DNA from: Pseudonocardia parietis | GTDB lineage: Bacteria > Actinomycetota > Actinomycetes > Mycobacteriales > Pseudonocardiaceae | Direction of reading: 5' to 3' | DNA: 64,000 bases | Assembly (NCBI RefSeq): GCF_017876315.1 | Contig: NZ_JAGINU010000001.1 | Span: 3,410,001 to 3,474,000 of the forward strand | Part shown: piece after piece, positions 1 through 8,162 of the stretch | Layout of the letters: each line of letters starts with the position of its first letter | How positions within the stretch are numbered: position 1 is the stretch's first letter | Program-made: the position numbers and the translations under genes | Notes under the pieces: model-generated | Told to the model about the DNA's origin: nothing | The model's database searches: none | The model's input: the letters and a program-made list of their open reading frames with translations, nothing else

Positions 1-93
1 CCCCGCGGCAAGGAGCACCGCTTCTCCCCGGGCTTCTCCGAGTACGTGACGGAGATCGAATCGCACATCGGCGTCACCGCCGGCATCAGCTGA
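1..93 (+). CDS. C-terminal end of an unidentified protein (partial)
   Basis: The first 30 codons of the window read openly in one frame and stop with TGA 25 bases before the next gene, on the same strand. Only the tail is visible (it ends EIESHIGVTAGIS), which is too short to name a family. Its spacing to the M24 peptidase gene, whose GGAGG ribosome site lies just after this stop, suggests the same transcript. Confidence 0.6.
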   Translation, partial: PRGKEHRFSPGFSEYVTEIESHIGVTAGIS

Positions 94-118
94 CCGCCCC
101 GACACCGGAGGACCACCC

Positions 119-1777
119 ATGCTGCACCTCACCGCGGACGCCGCACAGCTCGCACGGCACTACGGGCTCGACGCCCACCGGAGCCTGCTGTTCTCGGCGA
201 TTCGCCTCGACTCGTTCCCCCTGGTCGCCCCGCTGATCGCGCAGAGCGGCGAGGACCGGTTCCTGCTCGTGCGCCAGCAGGAGCAGGGCAACGCCCTCTC
301 GGCGGGCGTCCCGAAGGAACGGATCAGGTTCTACGCACCGTGGGTCACGATCGATCCCCGCGTGGTGGCCGACACGCCGGCCGCGGCGTCGCTGGCGAGC
401 CTGGTGGCCGAGCTGGCCTCCGACGACGACCGGGTGCACCTGGCCGCCGACGTCGTCCTGAGCCACCACCGCGCCCTCACCGGAACCGGAGCGCTCGAGG
501 TGACCGCCGATGACCGGGCCCCGGCGCCGGTCGTGGCCCACGAGATCGACACCGACGCGGTACTGGCCCGGTTCGGCGGGTGGCGGGCCGAGGGCGTGCG
601 CGTCGCCCGTCGGCTGATCGAGGGGATCGAGCACCTCGACGGTCTGGCCGCGGAACTGTCGGCCACCGAGGACACCCGGTTCGCGGGGCTGACCGCGCTG
701 GCCCGCGAGCGGGCGCTCGACGCGGTGCTGCTCGCCGCGACGCCCAACGTCACCGAGGCGATCGGACATGCGCAGCCGGCCGGGTCCGTCGCCATGTGGC
801 TCCCCGAGGCGGAGCGGCTGGTTCTGCTCGCCCCGCAGGGCACACCCGGGATCCCGGGTGCGGCGGCCGGGACGTACCCGTCGGCCGGGGCCGCCGTGCG
901 TGCGCTGAGCCCCGGTGCCCGGACCGGAGTCGAGGAGGAGTTCATCGGCATCGGCCTGGCCCGGGAGCTGGAGCGCGAGGGCGCCGAGCTGGTCGGGGTC
1001 TCGTCCGACCTCGGCCACTGGCGCGACGTGCGCGACCACGAGGACCTCGGGTTCCAGGTCGTCGCCGCCCGGGCCAGCGTGTTCGCCATCGAGGAGGCGC
1101 TGGCCTGGGCCGAGGACGGCCTGGCCGCCGGCCGGGAGTTCACCGAGCTCGACATCCACGCCGTCTACCTCGACAAGATCGTCGAGTTCCGTACGGCCCA
1201 CGACATCCCGTTCGGCATCGAGCCCTACTTCACCAACCTGCACTCGTCGAACCGGATGCTCTTCCCCGGCCCGCCGGTGCACTTTCCGATCAACGCGGAG
1301 ACGACCTGCATCCAGCTCGACGCCGGCGTGCGGATCGTCGTGGAGGGCGTCACCGTCGCCACGTCCGACATGGCACGGTCGCTGCCCCGGACCGCCGCCG
1401 CGAAGCAGGCGTACGGCTTCTTCTTCGACGTCGTACGGGACGGCATCATCGGGCAGCTGCGGCCCGGGGTGGTGTGCGAGGACGTGCACGAGGGCACCCT
1501 GCGCTACCTGGCGCCGCACCTCGACCGGATGCGCGAGATCGGGATGCTCGGCACCGAGGTCGACTTCGACACCGAGTACCGCAAGCGCAACGTCGGGCAC
1601 CTCATGGGCAAGCAGGAGTCGTTCGCGAACGAGCTGCGGCCCGGCTACAAGCACGTCCTGCAGGTCGGTTCCTACGGTGCCGCAGAGATTCCCTGGCGGT
1701 ACGACGACGCGGCCATCGGCACCGAGGACCTCTGGTACGTCGGCCGGGACCGGACCTACATCGTGAGCAAGCGGTGA
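119..1777 (+). CDS. M24-family metallopeptidase (Xaa-Pro aminopeptidase/creatinase-like)
   Basis: A 552-residue protein whose C-terminal half carries the pita-bread fold of M24 peptidases: QLDAG and TSDMAR supply the two aspartates, NVGHLMG the histidine, and AAEIPW and TEDLWYVG the acidic residues near the end. The N-terminal half is a creatinase-type domain. The family cleaves X-Pro bonds or related C-N bonds using two metal ions, in the cytoplasm; the substrate here cannot be read. The ATG has a GGAGG site 7 bases upstream. The stop overlaps the GTG of the RidA gene (GTGA), so the two are translationally coupled. The spacing between the two aspartates is longer than in methionine aminopeptidase, so it is not map. 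Confidence 0.8.
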   Translation: MLHLTADAAQLARHYGLDAHRSLLFSAIRLDSFPLVAPLIAQSGEDRFLLVRQQEQGNALSAGVPKERIRFYAPWVTIDPRVVADTPAAASLASLVAELASDDDRVHLAADVVLSHHRALTGTGALEVTADDRAPAPVVAHEIDTDAVLARFGGWRAEGVRVARRLIEGIEHLDGLAAELSATEDTRFAGLTALARERALDAVLLAATPNVTEAIGHAQPAGSVAMWLPEAERLVLLAPQGTPGIPGAAAGTYPSAGAAVRALSPGARTGVEEEFIGIGLARELEREGAELVGVSSDLGHWRDVRDHEDLGFQVVAARASVFAIEEALAWAEDGLAAGREFTELDIHAVYLDKIVEFRTAHDIPFGIEPYFTNLHSSNRMLFPGPPVHFPINAETTCIQLDAGVRIVVEGVTVATSDMARSLPRTAAAKQAYGFFFDVVRDGIIGQLRPGVVCEDVHEGTLRYLAPHLDRMREIGMLGTEVDFDTEYRKRNVGHLMGKQESFANELRPGYKHVLQVGSYGAAEIPWRYDDAAIGTEDLWYVGRDRTYIVSKR

Positions 1778-2250
1778 TCGGGGAGATCCCGGCCCGGATC
1801 CGGGAGCGGCTCGCCGAGCGGTCCCTCGAGCTCCCGGTGCTCGGCCCGCCGCGCTACGCCTACGAGCCGGCCGTGCTCTGCGGCGACGTGCTGCACGTGT
1901 CCGGCCAGATCTCCCGCACCGCGGCGGGGAAGCTCCTCCGCGGCACCCTCGGCGAGGACGCGACGACCGACGACGGAGTGGCCGCCGCCCGGGTCTGCGC
2001 GCTGAACCTGCTGGCCCGCATGCACGAGGCCGTCGGGTTGGCGAACGTGCACCGCGTGGTGAAGCTCAACGCCTGGGTGGCGAGCAGCCGGGACTTCGTG
2101 GACCAGCCGACCGTCGTCGACGGGGCGTCGCAGCTGCTGCGTGACGTGCTGGGCGACGCGGGCGGGCACGCCCGGACCGCGCTGGCCGTGCACGTCCTGC
2201 CGCAGGGAGCGTTGGTCGAGATCGACGCCGTGGCCGCGGTGCGGGTGTGA
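1774..2250 (+). CDS. RidA/YjgF-family protein
   Basis: A 158-residue protein with the RidA fold: LHVSGQISR near residue 35, KLNAWVAS in the middle and the C-terminal block RTALAVHVLPQGALVEIDAVA, which holds the conserved arginine that binds the carboxylate of the substrate. RidA enzymes hydrolyse reactive imines/enamines released by PLP enzymes; paralogues act in amino-acid or aromatic catabolism. The start is a GTG overlapping the stop of the M24 peptidase, so the pair is probably one operon with one substrate, possibly an amidated or N-substituted amino acid (inference). Confidence 0.85.
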   Translation: MIGEIPARIRERLAERSLELPVLGPPRYAYEPAVLCGDVLHVSGQISRTAAGKLLRGTLGEDATTDDGVAAARVCALNLLARMHEAVGLANVHRVVKLNAWVASSRDFVDQPTVVDGASQLLRDVLGDAGGHARTALAVHVLPQGALVEIDAVAAVRV

Positions 2251-2304
2251 TCCCGGGAACCCGCGCCGCGGTCACCAGGTCATGACGGCAGGCGCAGGCG
2301 GCCC

Positions 2305-2475
2305 TCAGGAGGGCGGGGTCAGCAGGCCGCGTCGGTAGGCCGGGACGAGGTTGCGTGGCACCAGGTGTCGGCGGCCCTCCACGGTGATCGGCACGAGGTC
2401 GGGGGCCTGTGCCTTCCAGCTCGACCGGCGGTGCCGGGTGTTCGCGCGCGACATGCGTCGTTTCGGGACGGCCAT
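2305..2475 (-). CDS. rpmF: 50S ribosomal protein bL32, cysteine-free form
   Basis: A 56-residue basic protein starting [18 protein letters not shown], the unmistakable start of bL32. The usual four zinc-binding cysteines are absent, so this is a zinc-independent (C-minus) paralogue of the kind made during zinc limitation. Its ATG overlaps the TGA of the upstream mrf-like gene (ATGA), placing it in the same Zur-controlled transcript. A longer in-frame ORF upstream is not used, because the conserved N-terminus begins here. Confidence 0.93.
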   Translation of the reverse strand: MAVPKRRMSRANTRHRRSSWKAQAPDLVPITVEGRRHLVPRNLVPAYRRGLLTPPS

Positions 2476-3743
2476 CAGTTCTCTCCCTCTCGTTCGTCGC
2501 GGGCGGCGAGGTCGCCGCCCACCGGCTCGGGGTTCGAGCACGGCTCGTCATGCGCCCAGCCGAAGGGGTCGGGCAGGGCGGACCAGGCGTCCTCCCCGGC
2601 GGCGACCTCGGCGTCGGTCAGCAGCGCCTCGCGCAGTCGCGCGTCGATCTCGTCGGGGTCGGCCTCGTGACAGAGCACGACCAGGTCCTGGGCCCGGTCG
2701 CCCCAGCGTGGGTGCCAGCCCAGCGCGGCCAGCGCCCGCCGCTGGTCGCTCACCTGCTCCCAGGCTTGCTCATCGGCGCCGTCGAGCCATTCGCCGACGT
2801 GCCCGATCTGCAGGCCACCGCCGGCGCTCTCGAGCCACAGCACGGCTTCGGGCCTCGTCGCCAGCCAGAACCGGCCACGGGCCCGCACGACACCGTCGAG
2901 CAGGGAGCTGATCGCGTCGTGCAGCCGGTCGGGGTGGAACGGCCGCCGGGCGGAGAACAGCAGCGTCCGCACGCCGTTCACAGCATCGAGCGGTGGGGTG
3001 CCGCGCAGCAGTGACTCGTGCACGTCGCTCGGCACACCGCGCCGCGCCTGCTGCGGTAGCCCGGCACAGAACAGCCGGTCGTCACCCCGCTCCGCGACCT
3101 GTCGCGGTGCCATCGGTGCCAGCCGGTCCAGGACGGCGGTGGTGCGGTCGACCTCGGCCGGTCCCGTCGATCGGGTCGTCACGATCACGTCGGCGAACTC
3201 GACCTGTCCGACGGCGAGCTGGGCCACGGTGCGCTCGTCCTCGGGCAGTGTGGACAGTCCGCGCTCGGGCAGCGTCGCGTCGCCGGTGGCGTCGTCGAGC
3301 CAGGTGTCCGGGTCGAGCACGGTCACCACGCCGCGCAGGTCCACCAGGTCGGTGACCGGGCGCGGCTGTCCCGGCGGATCCGAGCGCGAGTCGGCAGCGG
3401 TGCCGTTCGGCTCGACCGGTACCGAGCCGAGCGTCCAGCAGACCGGTTCCGGTTCCAGGCGCGGGTCCAGGTGCAGCACGATCCGGCGCACCTTCCCGGC
3501 CAGTGCTGCGAGCGTCGGTAGCACGTCCTCGCGGATCGTGCAGGTCACGCAGCCGTGCGCGAGCTCCAGCACGGTGCGCTCGTCGAGTTCGCGATCGCGG
3601 TAGCGGCGCCGCACCCGGCCGCGGTCCAGGTCGTGCAGCTCGTGGTGCAGGACGACGACATCCGGGTCGAGCTCCCGCATCCGCGCGACCGTCCGTTCCA
3701 CCGCGTCGGGCACGGTCCCGCACAGGACCACCAGTTCGGTCAT
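2475..3743 (-). CDS. mrf: CobW-family protein, Mrf-like (ribosome hibernation factor recruiting)
   Basis: A 422-residue CobW-like protein. It carries [14 protein letters not shown] (CxxC block, about residue 74), [25 protein letters not shown] and [20 protein letters not shown], an arrangement that I recognise from mycobacterial Mrf (Rv0106 type), which recruits the hibernation factor Mpy to zinc-starved C-minus ribosomes. The canonical P-loop GxxGxGKT of CobW GTPases is absent; the N-terminus reads [15 protein letters not shown], so GTP hydrolysis should not be assumed. The ATG lies 46 bases from a Zur-like box, and the stop overlaps rpmF. A start 47 codons upstream would run across the Zur box and is rejected. 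Confidence 0.85.
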   Translation of the reverse strand: MTELVVLCGTVPDAVERTVARMRELDPDVVVLHHELHDLDRGRVRRRYRDRELDERTVLELAHGCVTCTIREDVLPTLAALAGKVRRIVLHLDPRLEPEPVCWTLGSVPVEPNGTAADSRSDPPGQPRPVTDLVDLRGVVTVLDPDTWLDDATGDATLPERGLSTLPEDERTVAQLAVGQVEFADVIVTTRSTGPAEVDRTTAVLDRLAPMAPRQVAERGDDRLFCAGLPQQARRGVPSDVHESLLRGTPPLDAVNGVRTLLFSARRPFHPDRLHDAISSLLDGVVRARGRFWLATRPEAVLWLESAGGGLQIGHVGEWLDGADEQAWEQVSDQRRALAALGWHPRWGDRAQDLVVLCHEADPDEIDARLREALLTDAEVAAGEDAWSALPDPFGWAHDEPCSNPEPVGGDLAARDEREGEN

Positions 3744-3789
3744 GACTTCCTCCCGGAGTGGACGTGGACAACCTCGGGTGTAGCCTAAA

Positions 3790-3810
3790 CGAAAATGATT
3801 CTCATGTTGA
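3790..3810. promoter_or_regulatory. Zur-like operator between mrf and rpmG
   Basis: The sequence GAAAATGATTCTCATGTTGA (3791-3810) has the ATGA-N3-TCAT core and AT-rich arms of actinobacterial Zur boxes. It sits in the 79-bp divergent gap, 12 bases before the rpmG ATG and 46 bases from the mrf start. All genes on both sides are zinc-starvation genes, which supports a single shared repressor site. Confidence 0.8.
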
Positions 3811-3822
3811 GGAGGGTGAGGG

Positions 3823-3990
3823 ATGGCCAAGACGACCGACGTCCGGCCGATCGTGAAGCTGCGGTCGACGGCCGGCACCGGCACGACCTACGTCACGCGG
3901 AAGAACCGCCGCAACGACCCGGACCGGCTGGTGCTGCGCAAGTACGACGCGCGGATCCGCAGGCACGTCGAGTTCAAGGAGGAGCGCTGA
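3823..3990 (+). CDS. rpmG: 50S ribosomal protein bL33, cysteine-free form
   Basis: A 55-residue protein, [20 protein letters not shown] then [15 protein letters not shown] and [16 protein letters not shown], a full-length bL33. None of the four zinc-ligand cysteines of the C-plus form is present, so it replaces the zinc form when zinc is scarce. A GAGGAGGG ribosome site lies just upstream and the Zur-like box covers the promoter. The stop codon shares bases with the start of the next small ORF (TGATG). Confidence 0.95.
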   Translation: MAKTTDVRPIVKLRSTAGTGTTYVTRKNRRNDPDRLVLRKYDARIRRHVEFKEER

Positions 3991-4070
3991 TGCCGCCCCG
4001 GAACAAGCCGCTGCGCACCACCCGCCGCAAGCCGAACCCCCTGCTTCCCTACCCGAACGCGGGGCGGTGA
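3990..4070 (+). CDS. 26-residue basic protein inside the zinc-starvation ribosomal operon
   Basis: A short [19 protein letters not shown] then [10 protein letters not shown], whose ATG overlaps the rpmG stop (TGATG) and whose stop lies 4 bases before the GTG of rpmB. It is rich in Arg/Lys and Pro. I do not recognise it as any numbered ribosomal protein; it is not bL31, bL36, bL37 or bS22. The tight packing between two ribosomal genes argues that it is translated. It could be a ribosome-associated peptide, or simply a coupling ORF that delivers ribosomes to rpmB. Confidence 0.6.
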   Translation: MPPRNKPLRTTRRKPNPLLPYPNAGR

Positions 4071-4074
4071 GCAG

Positions 4075-4311
4075 GTGTCCCGACGTTGCGATCTGACCGG
4101 CCGCGAGCCGTCGTTCGGGAACCGGGTGTCGCACTCGCACCGGCGCACGAGCCGGCGCTGGGATCCGAACGTGCAGTCGAAGCGCTACTGGTTCGCCGAG
4201 GAGGGCCGCTGGATACGGCTGACGCTCTCGGCGAAGGGGATCAAGACCGTGGACCGGATCGGCGTCACCGCCGCGGTCGCGCGGATCCGCACGAGGGGAG
4301 TACGTGTCTGA
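4075..4311 (+). CDS. rpmB: 50S ribosomal protein bL28, zinc-free form
   Basis: A 78-residue protein with the bL28 signatures [31 protein letters not shown] and RIRTRGVRV. Only one cysteine remains, so the two CxxC pairs of the zinc-binding form are missing. It starts at a GTG four bases after the preceding small ORF and its stop overlaps the ATG of rpsN (ATGA). The operon order L33, small ORF, L28, S14, L36 fits the alternative-ribosome clusters of actinobacteria. Confidence 0.93.
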   Translation: MSRRCDLTGREPSFGNRVSHSHRRTSRRWDPNVQSKRYWFAEEGRWIRLTLSAKGIKTVDRIGVTAAVARIRTRGVRV

Positions 4312-4616
4312 TGGCCACCACGGGACAGATCGCCAAGAACGAGCGCCGGAAGGCGATCGTGGCTCGGTACGCCGAGCGGCGGGCCGAGCTGAAGGCCGTC
4401 CTCGCGCGGCCGTCGGCCACCGCGCAGGAGAAGGCCGCCGCGGCGGCAGAGCTGCGTCGCCAGCCGCGCGACGCGAGCCCCACCCGGGTCCGCAACCGCG
4501 ACTCGGTCGACGGGCGCCCGCGCGGGCACCTGCGCAAGTTCGGGGTGTCCCGGGTCCGGTTGCGGGAGCTGGCGCACGACGGCGCCCTGCCGGGGGTGCG
4601 CAAGTCCAGCTGGTGA
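4311..4616 (+). CDS. rpsN: 30S ribosomal protein uS14, zinc-free long form
   Basis: A 101-residue uS14 ending in [28 protein letters not shown] and GVRKSSW. The 101-residue, cysteine-free type replaces the 61-residue CxxC zinc type under zinc limitation. The ATG overlaps the rpmB stop. It is followed by a strong inverted repeat before rpmJ. Confidence 0.94.
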   Translation: MATTGQIAKNERRKAIVARYAERRAELKAVLARPSATAQEKAAAAAELRRQPRDASPTRVRNRDSVDGRPRGHLRKFGVSRVRLRELAHDGALPGVRKSSW

Positions 4617-4638
4617 CTCACCCGCCGACGTCCAGCGG

Positions 4639-4671
4639 TCCCGGCCCCGGACCTCGAGTTCGGGGCCGGGA
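4639..4671 (+). terminator. 11-bp hairpin between rpsN and rpmJ
   Basis: Arms TCCCGGCCCCG and CGGGGCCGGGA pair perfectly around an 11-base loop. It lies 22 bases after the rpsN stop and 59 bases before the rpmJ ATG. There is no T-run, as is common in high-GC actinobacteria. It could end transcription or attenuate read-through into rpmJ. Confidence 0.5.
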
Positions 4672-4730
4672 ACCGATGGAGAGAACACGGTGTCGCGCTC
4701 CGGCGTGGCCGCCATCTCGAGGAGATGCAC

Positions 4731-4853
4731 ATGAAGGTGCGCACGTCGCTTCGTTCCCTGAAGAACAAGCCGGGAGCACAGGTGATCCGTCGTCACGGAA
4801 AGGTCTACGTGATCAACAAGAAGAATCCGCGGAACAAGGCCCGGCAGGGGTGA
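4731..4853 (+). CDS. rpmJ: 50S ribosomal protein bL36, cysteine-free form
   Basis: A 40-residue protein, [18 protein letters not shown] then [20 protein letters not shown]. It is the zinc-free bL36 type, lacking the Cys3-His ligands of the 37-residue form. It has a GAGGAG site 7 bases upstream. It follows the S14 gene on the same strand but is separated from it by a hairpin, so its expression may be partly uncoupled from the Zur operon. Confidence 0.94.
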   Translation: MKVRTSLRSLKNKPGAQVIRRHGKVYVINKKNPRNKARQG

Positions 4854-4966
4854 CCGGATCGGGCCGCGCTGCAGCGTGATCCACGCGACGGTGTCGGTCC
4901 CGGAAAGTTTCGGGCTACTGTCCGCAGTCGCGCCCGAAGCCGTCCACGATGCGGAGTACCCGAGTG

Positions 4967-5983
4967 ATGAACGTGCCGGTGTCGACGAGTCTCCCTGTCC
5001 TGGACATGTCCCTGCTCGACGGCGATGAGGCCTCAGCGGCCACGTTCCGGCACGCCGTGCGCCGCACGACGCACGAGACAGGGTTCTTCTACCTGACCGG
5101 GCATGGAATCCCCGGCGAGGTGGTCGACAGGGCGTTCGCCGCAGCCGAGCGGTTCTTCGCTCTGCCCGAGAAGAACAAGCTCGAGGTCGAGATGCTGCGC
5201 AGCCCGCACTTCCGTGGCTACAACCGCACCGGTGGTGAGCTCACCCGGGGCCGGGTCGACTGGCGCGAACAGATCGACATCGCTGCCGAGCGCGACCCCT
5301 GGAAGGAGCCGGCGGCTCCGGCCTACATGCGCCTGGAGGGGCCCAACCTCTGGCCGAGCGCACAGCCCGAGCTGCGGACGGTGTTCCTCGACTGGGAACA
5401 GCGGTGCTCGGTGATCGCACGCCGGCTGATGCGGGCCTGGGCGGTGGCGCTCGGGAGCCCCGCCGACGTCTTCGACGCGACCTACGGCGATCGCCCCTCG
5501 ACGCTGATCAAACTCGTCCGCTACCCCGGCCGCGAGGACCGCGGACAAGGGGTGGGCGCGCACAAGGACCCCGGTGTGCTGACCCTGCTGATGCTCGAAG
5601 GGGGCAAGGGAGGTCTCCAGATCGAGCGCGACGGCGAGTGGCTCGAGGCTCCGGCGGTGCCCGGCGCGTTCGTGGTCAACATCGGCGAGCTGATGGAGTT
5701 CGCCACCGACGGCTACCTCAAGGCGACCGTGCACCGTGTGGTCTCCCCGCCGATGGGCGAAACCCGGTTGTCGATCCCGTTCTTCTTCAATCCCGCGCTG
5801 GACTCCACCGTGCCCCGGATCGATCTACCGGCCGAGCTCGCCGAACACGCTCGTGGCGTCAGCCAGGACCCCGACAACGTCATTTCCGGCACCTTCGGCG
5901 AGAACCTGCTCAAGGCCCGTCTCCGCGCACATCCCGACGTCGCCGCCGCGCACCACGCCGACCTCGTCACGAGCACGCCCTGA
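4967..5983 (+). CDS. 2-oxoglutarate/Fe(II) oxygenase, isopenicillin N synthase-like
   Basis: A 338-residue cytosolic oxygenase. The N-terminal DIOX_N part includes GFFYLTGHGIP; the C-terminal core has the iron facial triad HKD (in GVGAHKDPGVLTLL) and H (in TVHRVVSP), and RLSIPFFFNP gives the Arg-x-Ser that binds 2-oxoglutarate. Such enzymes hydroxylate or desaturate small molecules; the substrate is not readable. The chosen ATG has GGAG 10 bases upstream; an ATG 18 bases earlier is possible. It stands alone, convergent with the protease gene. Confidence 0.83.
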   Translation: MNVPVSTSLPVLDMSLLDGDEASAATFRHAVRRTTHETGFFYLTGHGIPGEVVDRAFAAAERFFALPEKNKLEVEMLRSPHFRGYNRTGGELTRGRVDWREQIDIAAERDPWKEPAAPAYMRLEGPNLWPSAQPELRTVFLDWEQRCSVIARRLMRAWAVALGSPADVFDATYGDRPSTLIKLVRYPGREDRGQGVGAHKDPGVLTLLMLEGGKGGLQIERDGEWLEAPAVPGAFVVNIGELMEFATDGYLKATVHRVVSPPMGETRLSIPFFFNPALDSTVPRIDLPAELAEHARGVSQDPDNVISGTFGENLLKARLRAHPDVAAAHHADLVTSTP

Positions 5984-6009
5984 CCCCGGTCGACCCGGCA
6001 CGTCGTTGA

Positions 6010-6915
6010 TCAGCGAGGGAAGGTCCCTTCGGCGCCCGCGGACGTGATGAGCCGGGTGATGCGCTCGGAGTGGACGCCGACTCGCCCGTAGAACTGGGGC
6101 GCGTCCCGATCGGCGCCGGGACGCCAGTTCGACACCCCGACGAGCTGCCCGTCGACGACCAGCGGCGAACCGCTGTCGGTCGGGCGCGACACGAACGCGC
6201 TCGGTCCTTCGCCTGCGCACAGGTAGGCGGCCGGGTCGTAGCGGTAGCCGTGCCACACCACCGGCGGTATGCGGCTGAAGGCATCGGCGGCCGCGGCGCT
6301 GCACCGTGCGTCGTCGAGCGTGGTGGTCGGGGTCTGCCACAGCACGGGCTCGTCGTGCGGCGACACGCGCCAGCCCGTCACCCGTTCCTGCGTCCCGGCC
6401 GCGGGCCACGCCCGGTCGAGGTCCGCCATGGGCAGGGTCGGCCCGGACACGGCGGTCGCGAGCAGCAGCACCCCGATATCGGGCGGGGAGTCGACGGGTC
6501 CGAACAGGCCGTCGAAGACGCCCTGCTGGTCGCCGGGCCACCCGGGCGACACCCACTTGTCGACGACCGCGACCGTGCGGCCCTCCTGGCTGCGAAGATC
6601 CGTGCGCCCCACCACGACGGAGATCTCGGCCGGCTCACGGCCGATGCAGTGCGCGGCGGTGACGACGGCCCGCGGCGCCACGAGCGTGCCGACGCAGGTC
6701 TTGCCCGGAGGCCCGCCGGGCGGTGGGCTACCGCCACCGTTGATCGCGACGACCCAGGGCTCGTCCGCGCTGGTCACCGGCCCGTGGCCGGCCACAGGGG
6801 GCAGCGTGGGCGCCGGCAGATACGCCCACACCACATAACTCAGCACCAGCGCCACGGGCAGTCCGAGCGCGAGCAGCCATCCCCGACGTCGGAGCTTCCC
6901 CCGATGCTCCCGCAC
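6010..6915 (-). CDS. Secreted or membrane-anchored trypsin-like serine protease
   Basis: A 301-residue protein with a basic N-terminus and one hydrophobic segment (about residues 13-32, LLALGLPVALVLSYVVWAYL) that may anchor it or serve as a signal peptide. The peptidase S1 domain follows: VVTAAHC (His), PDIGVLLL (Asp) and TDSGSPLVV (Ser). The serine block is DSGSP instead of the usual GDSGGP, so the oxyanion-hole geometry may differ; CVGTLVAPRAVVTAAHC otherwise looks normal. It is flanked by unrelated genes and has no visible partner. Confidence 0.8.
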   Translation of the reverse strand: MREHRGKLRRRGWLLALGLPVALVLSYVVWAYLPAPTLPPVAGHGPVTSADEPWVVAINGGGSPPPGGPPGKTCVGTLVAPRAVVTAAHCIGREPAEISVVVGRTDLRSQEGRTVAVVDKWVSPGWPGDQQGVFDGLFGPVDSPPDIGVLLLATAVSGPTLPMADLDRAWPAAGTQERVTGWRVSPHDEPVLWQTPTTTLDDARCSAAAADAFSRIPPVVWHGYRYDPAAYLCAGEGPSAFVSRPTDSGSPLVVDGQLVGVSNWRPGADRDAPQFYGRVGVHSERITRLITSAGAEGTFPR

Positions 6916-6959
6916 CGGCAGACGCTAGCACGGTGATCACATTCACCACGTCGTCGTGA

Positions 6960-8066
6960 TCAGGACGCGATTCGTTCCGGCGAGTGCGGCGAGCAATCTC
7001 GGAGTTCGGGCAGGCTGTAGTGGTCGGCGATGAGTTCCACCGTGCGGGCCTGCGTCCGCCGTGAATGCCCCATGACCACCAGCATCATCTCGTCGACCCC
7101 TGCCTGGTCATGGAGACGTTCGAGAGCGTCGGCGACCTCGGGGCCGGTGCCGTTGAGGAAGTGCTGCGTGTACGCGTCGAGGATCTGCTGTTCCTGCGCG
7201 GTGGCGCGGTGGACATCGACCTCCTCGGGCGGGAGGACCAGATAGCTGTCGCGCTGGAACATCCTGAGCATCGCCATGGCCGCCGTCCTGGCCTGGCGCC
7301 TGGCCTCGGCCGGGTCGTCGTGCGCGACGACGCCGACGCTGAGCAGGCTGTAGGGCTCGTCCAGCACCTCGGAGGGCCGGAAGCTCTCCCGATACAGGCG
7401 CATGGCGGTGGCGACGTCGGCGTTGCCGAACTGCAACGCGAAGGCATAGGGCCGGCCGAGCCGACCGGCCAGCTGTGCCGAGTACGGCGAAGACCCCAGG
7501 ATCCAGGTCTCCGGACTCGTGGTGGGGAGCGGTACCCGGTTCTGTCCGGCCTGCCACGGCCCCGGTACGGCGTGAACGTTCGTGTAGGGGTGGCCCTGGG
7601 GAAAGTCGTCCGCCAGGAACCCGAGAAGTTCCAGAACCTGCTGGGGGAACTCGTCGTTCGCGTCACGGCCTCGACGTAGCGCCGCAGCGGTCGCGGCATC
7701 CGTACCGGGCGCGCGGCCCAGACCGAGGTCGATCCTCCCCGGAGCGAGAGTGTCCAACATGCTGAACTGTTCGGCGATCATCAAAGGCACGTGGTTGGGC
7801 AACATCACCCCGCCCGCGCCGAGGCGGATGCGCTCGGTCTCACCGGTCAACCGGGCCAGCATCATCTGCGGCGACGAGGTGGCCGCGCCCGGCATGCCAT
7901 GGTGCTCGGACATCCAGAAGCGGCGATAGCCACGCCGCTCGGCCAGCTGAGCCAGCGCGATGAGCTCCGCGAAAGCCTCCTGCGCTGTCTGCCCGACGCC
8001 GGTGTGGGCGTTGTCGAGCACGGAAAGCGCGAACGGGGCGGTGCCGGAGGGCTGTGCCGGGGTCAT
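6960..8066 (-). CDS. LLM-class flavin-dependent oxidoreductase (luciferase-like)
   Basis: A 368-residue bacterial-luciferase-fold protein: FALSVLDNAHTGVG at the start, RFWMSEHHGMPG, RIRLGAGGVMLPNHVPL and GRIDLGLGRAPGTD are typical of the MsnO8 group that uses FMNH2. The substrate is unknown. The ATG at 8066 gives the conserved N-terminus; an in-frame ATG four codons upstream is possible. It is divergent from the CGNR-type regulator across a 96-bp gap, which makes that protein a plausible regulator of it (inference). Confidence 0.85.
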   Translation of the reverse strand: MTPAQPSGTAPFALSVLDNAHTGVGQTAQEAFAELIALAQLAERRGYRRFWMSEHHGMPGAATSSPQMMLARLTGETERIRLGAGGVMLPNHVPLMIAEQFSMLDTLAPGRIDLGLGRAPGTDAATAAALRRGRDANDEFPQQVLELLGFLADDFPQGHPYTNVHAVPGPWQAGQNRVPLPTTSPETWILGSSPYSAQLAGRLGRPYAFALQFGNADVATAMRLYRESFRPSEVLDEPYSLLSVGVVAHDDPAEARRQARTAAMAMLRMFQRDSYLVLPPEEVDVHRATAQEQQILDAYTQHFLNGTGPEVADALERLHDQAGVDEMMLVVMGHSRRTQARTVELIADHYSLPELRDCSPHSPERIAS

Positions 8067-8162
8067 ACAAGATCTCAATTCTCACGGATGGATCGACGGT
8101 TCAACGTGACAGCCACGCTAGCACGGGTGTCATGGAAACTGGCAGCTGATAACGTGAGGCTG

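Noticed and set aside
8088..8162. Longer start for the CGNR-type gene at ATG 8088
   Set aside because: It would add residues with no family similarity and overlap the likely -10 at about 8147; GTG 8163 is preferred but not certain.
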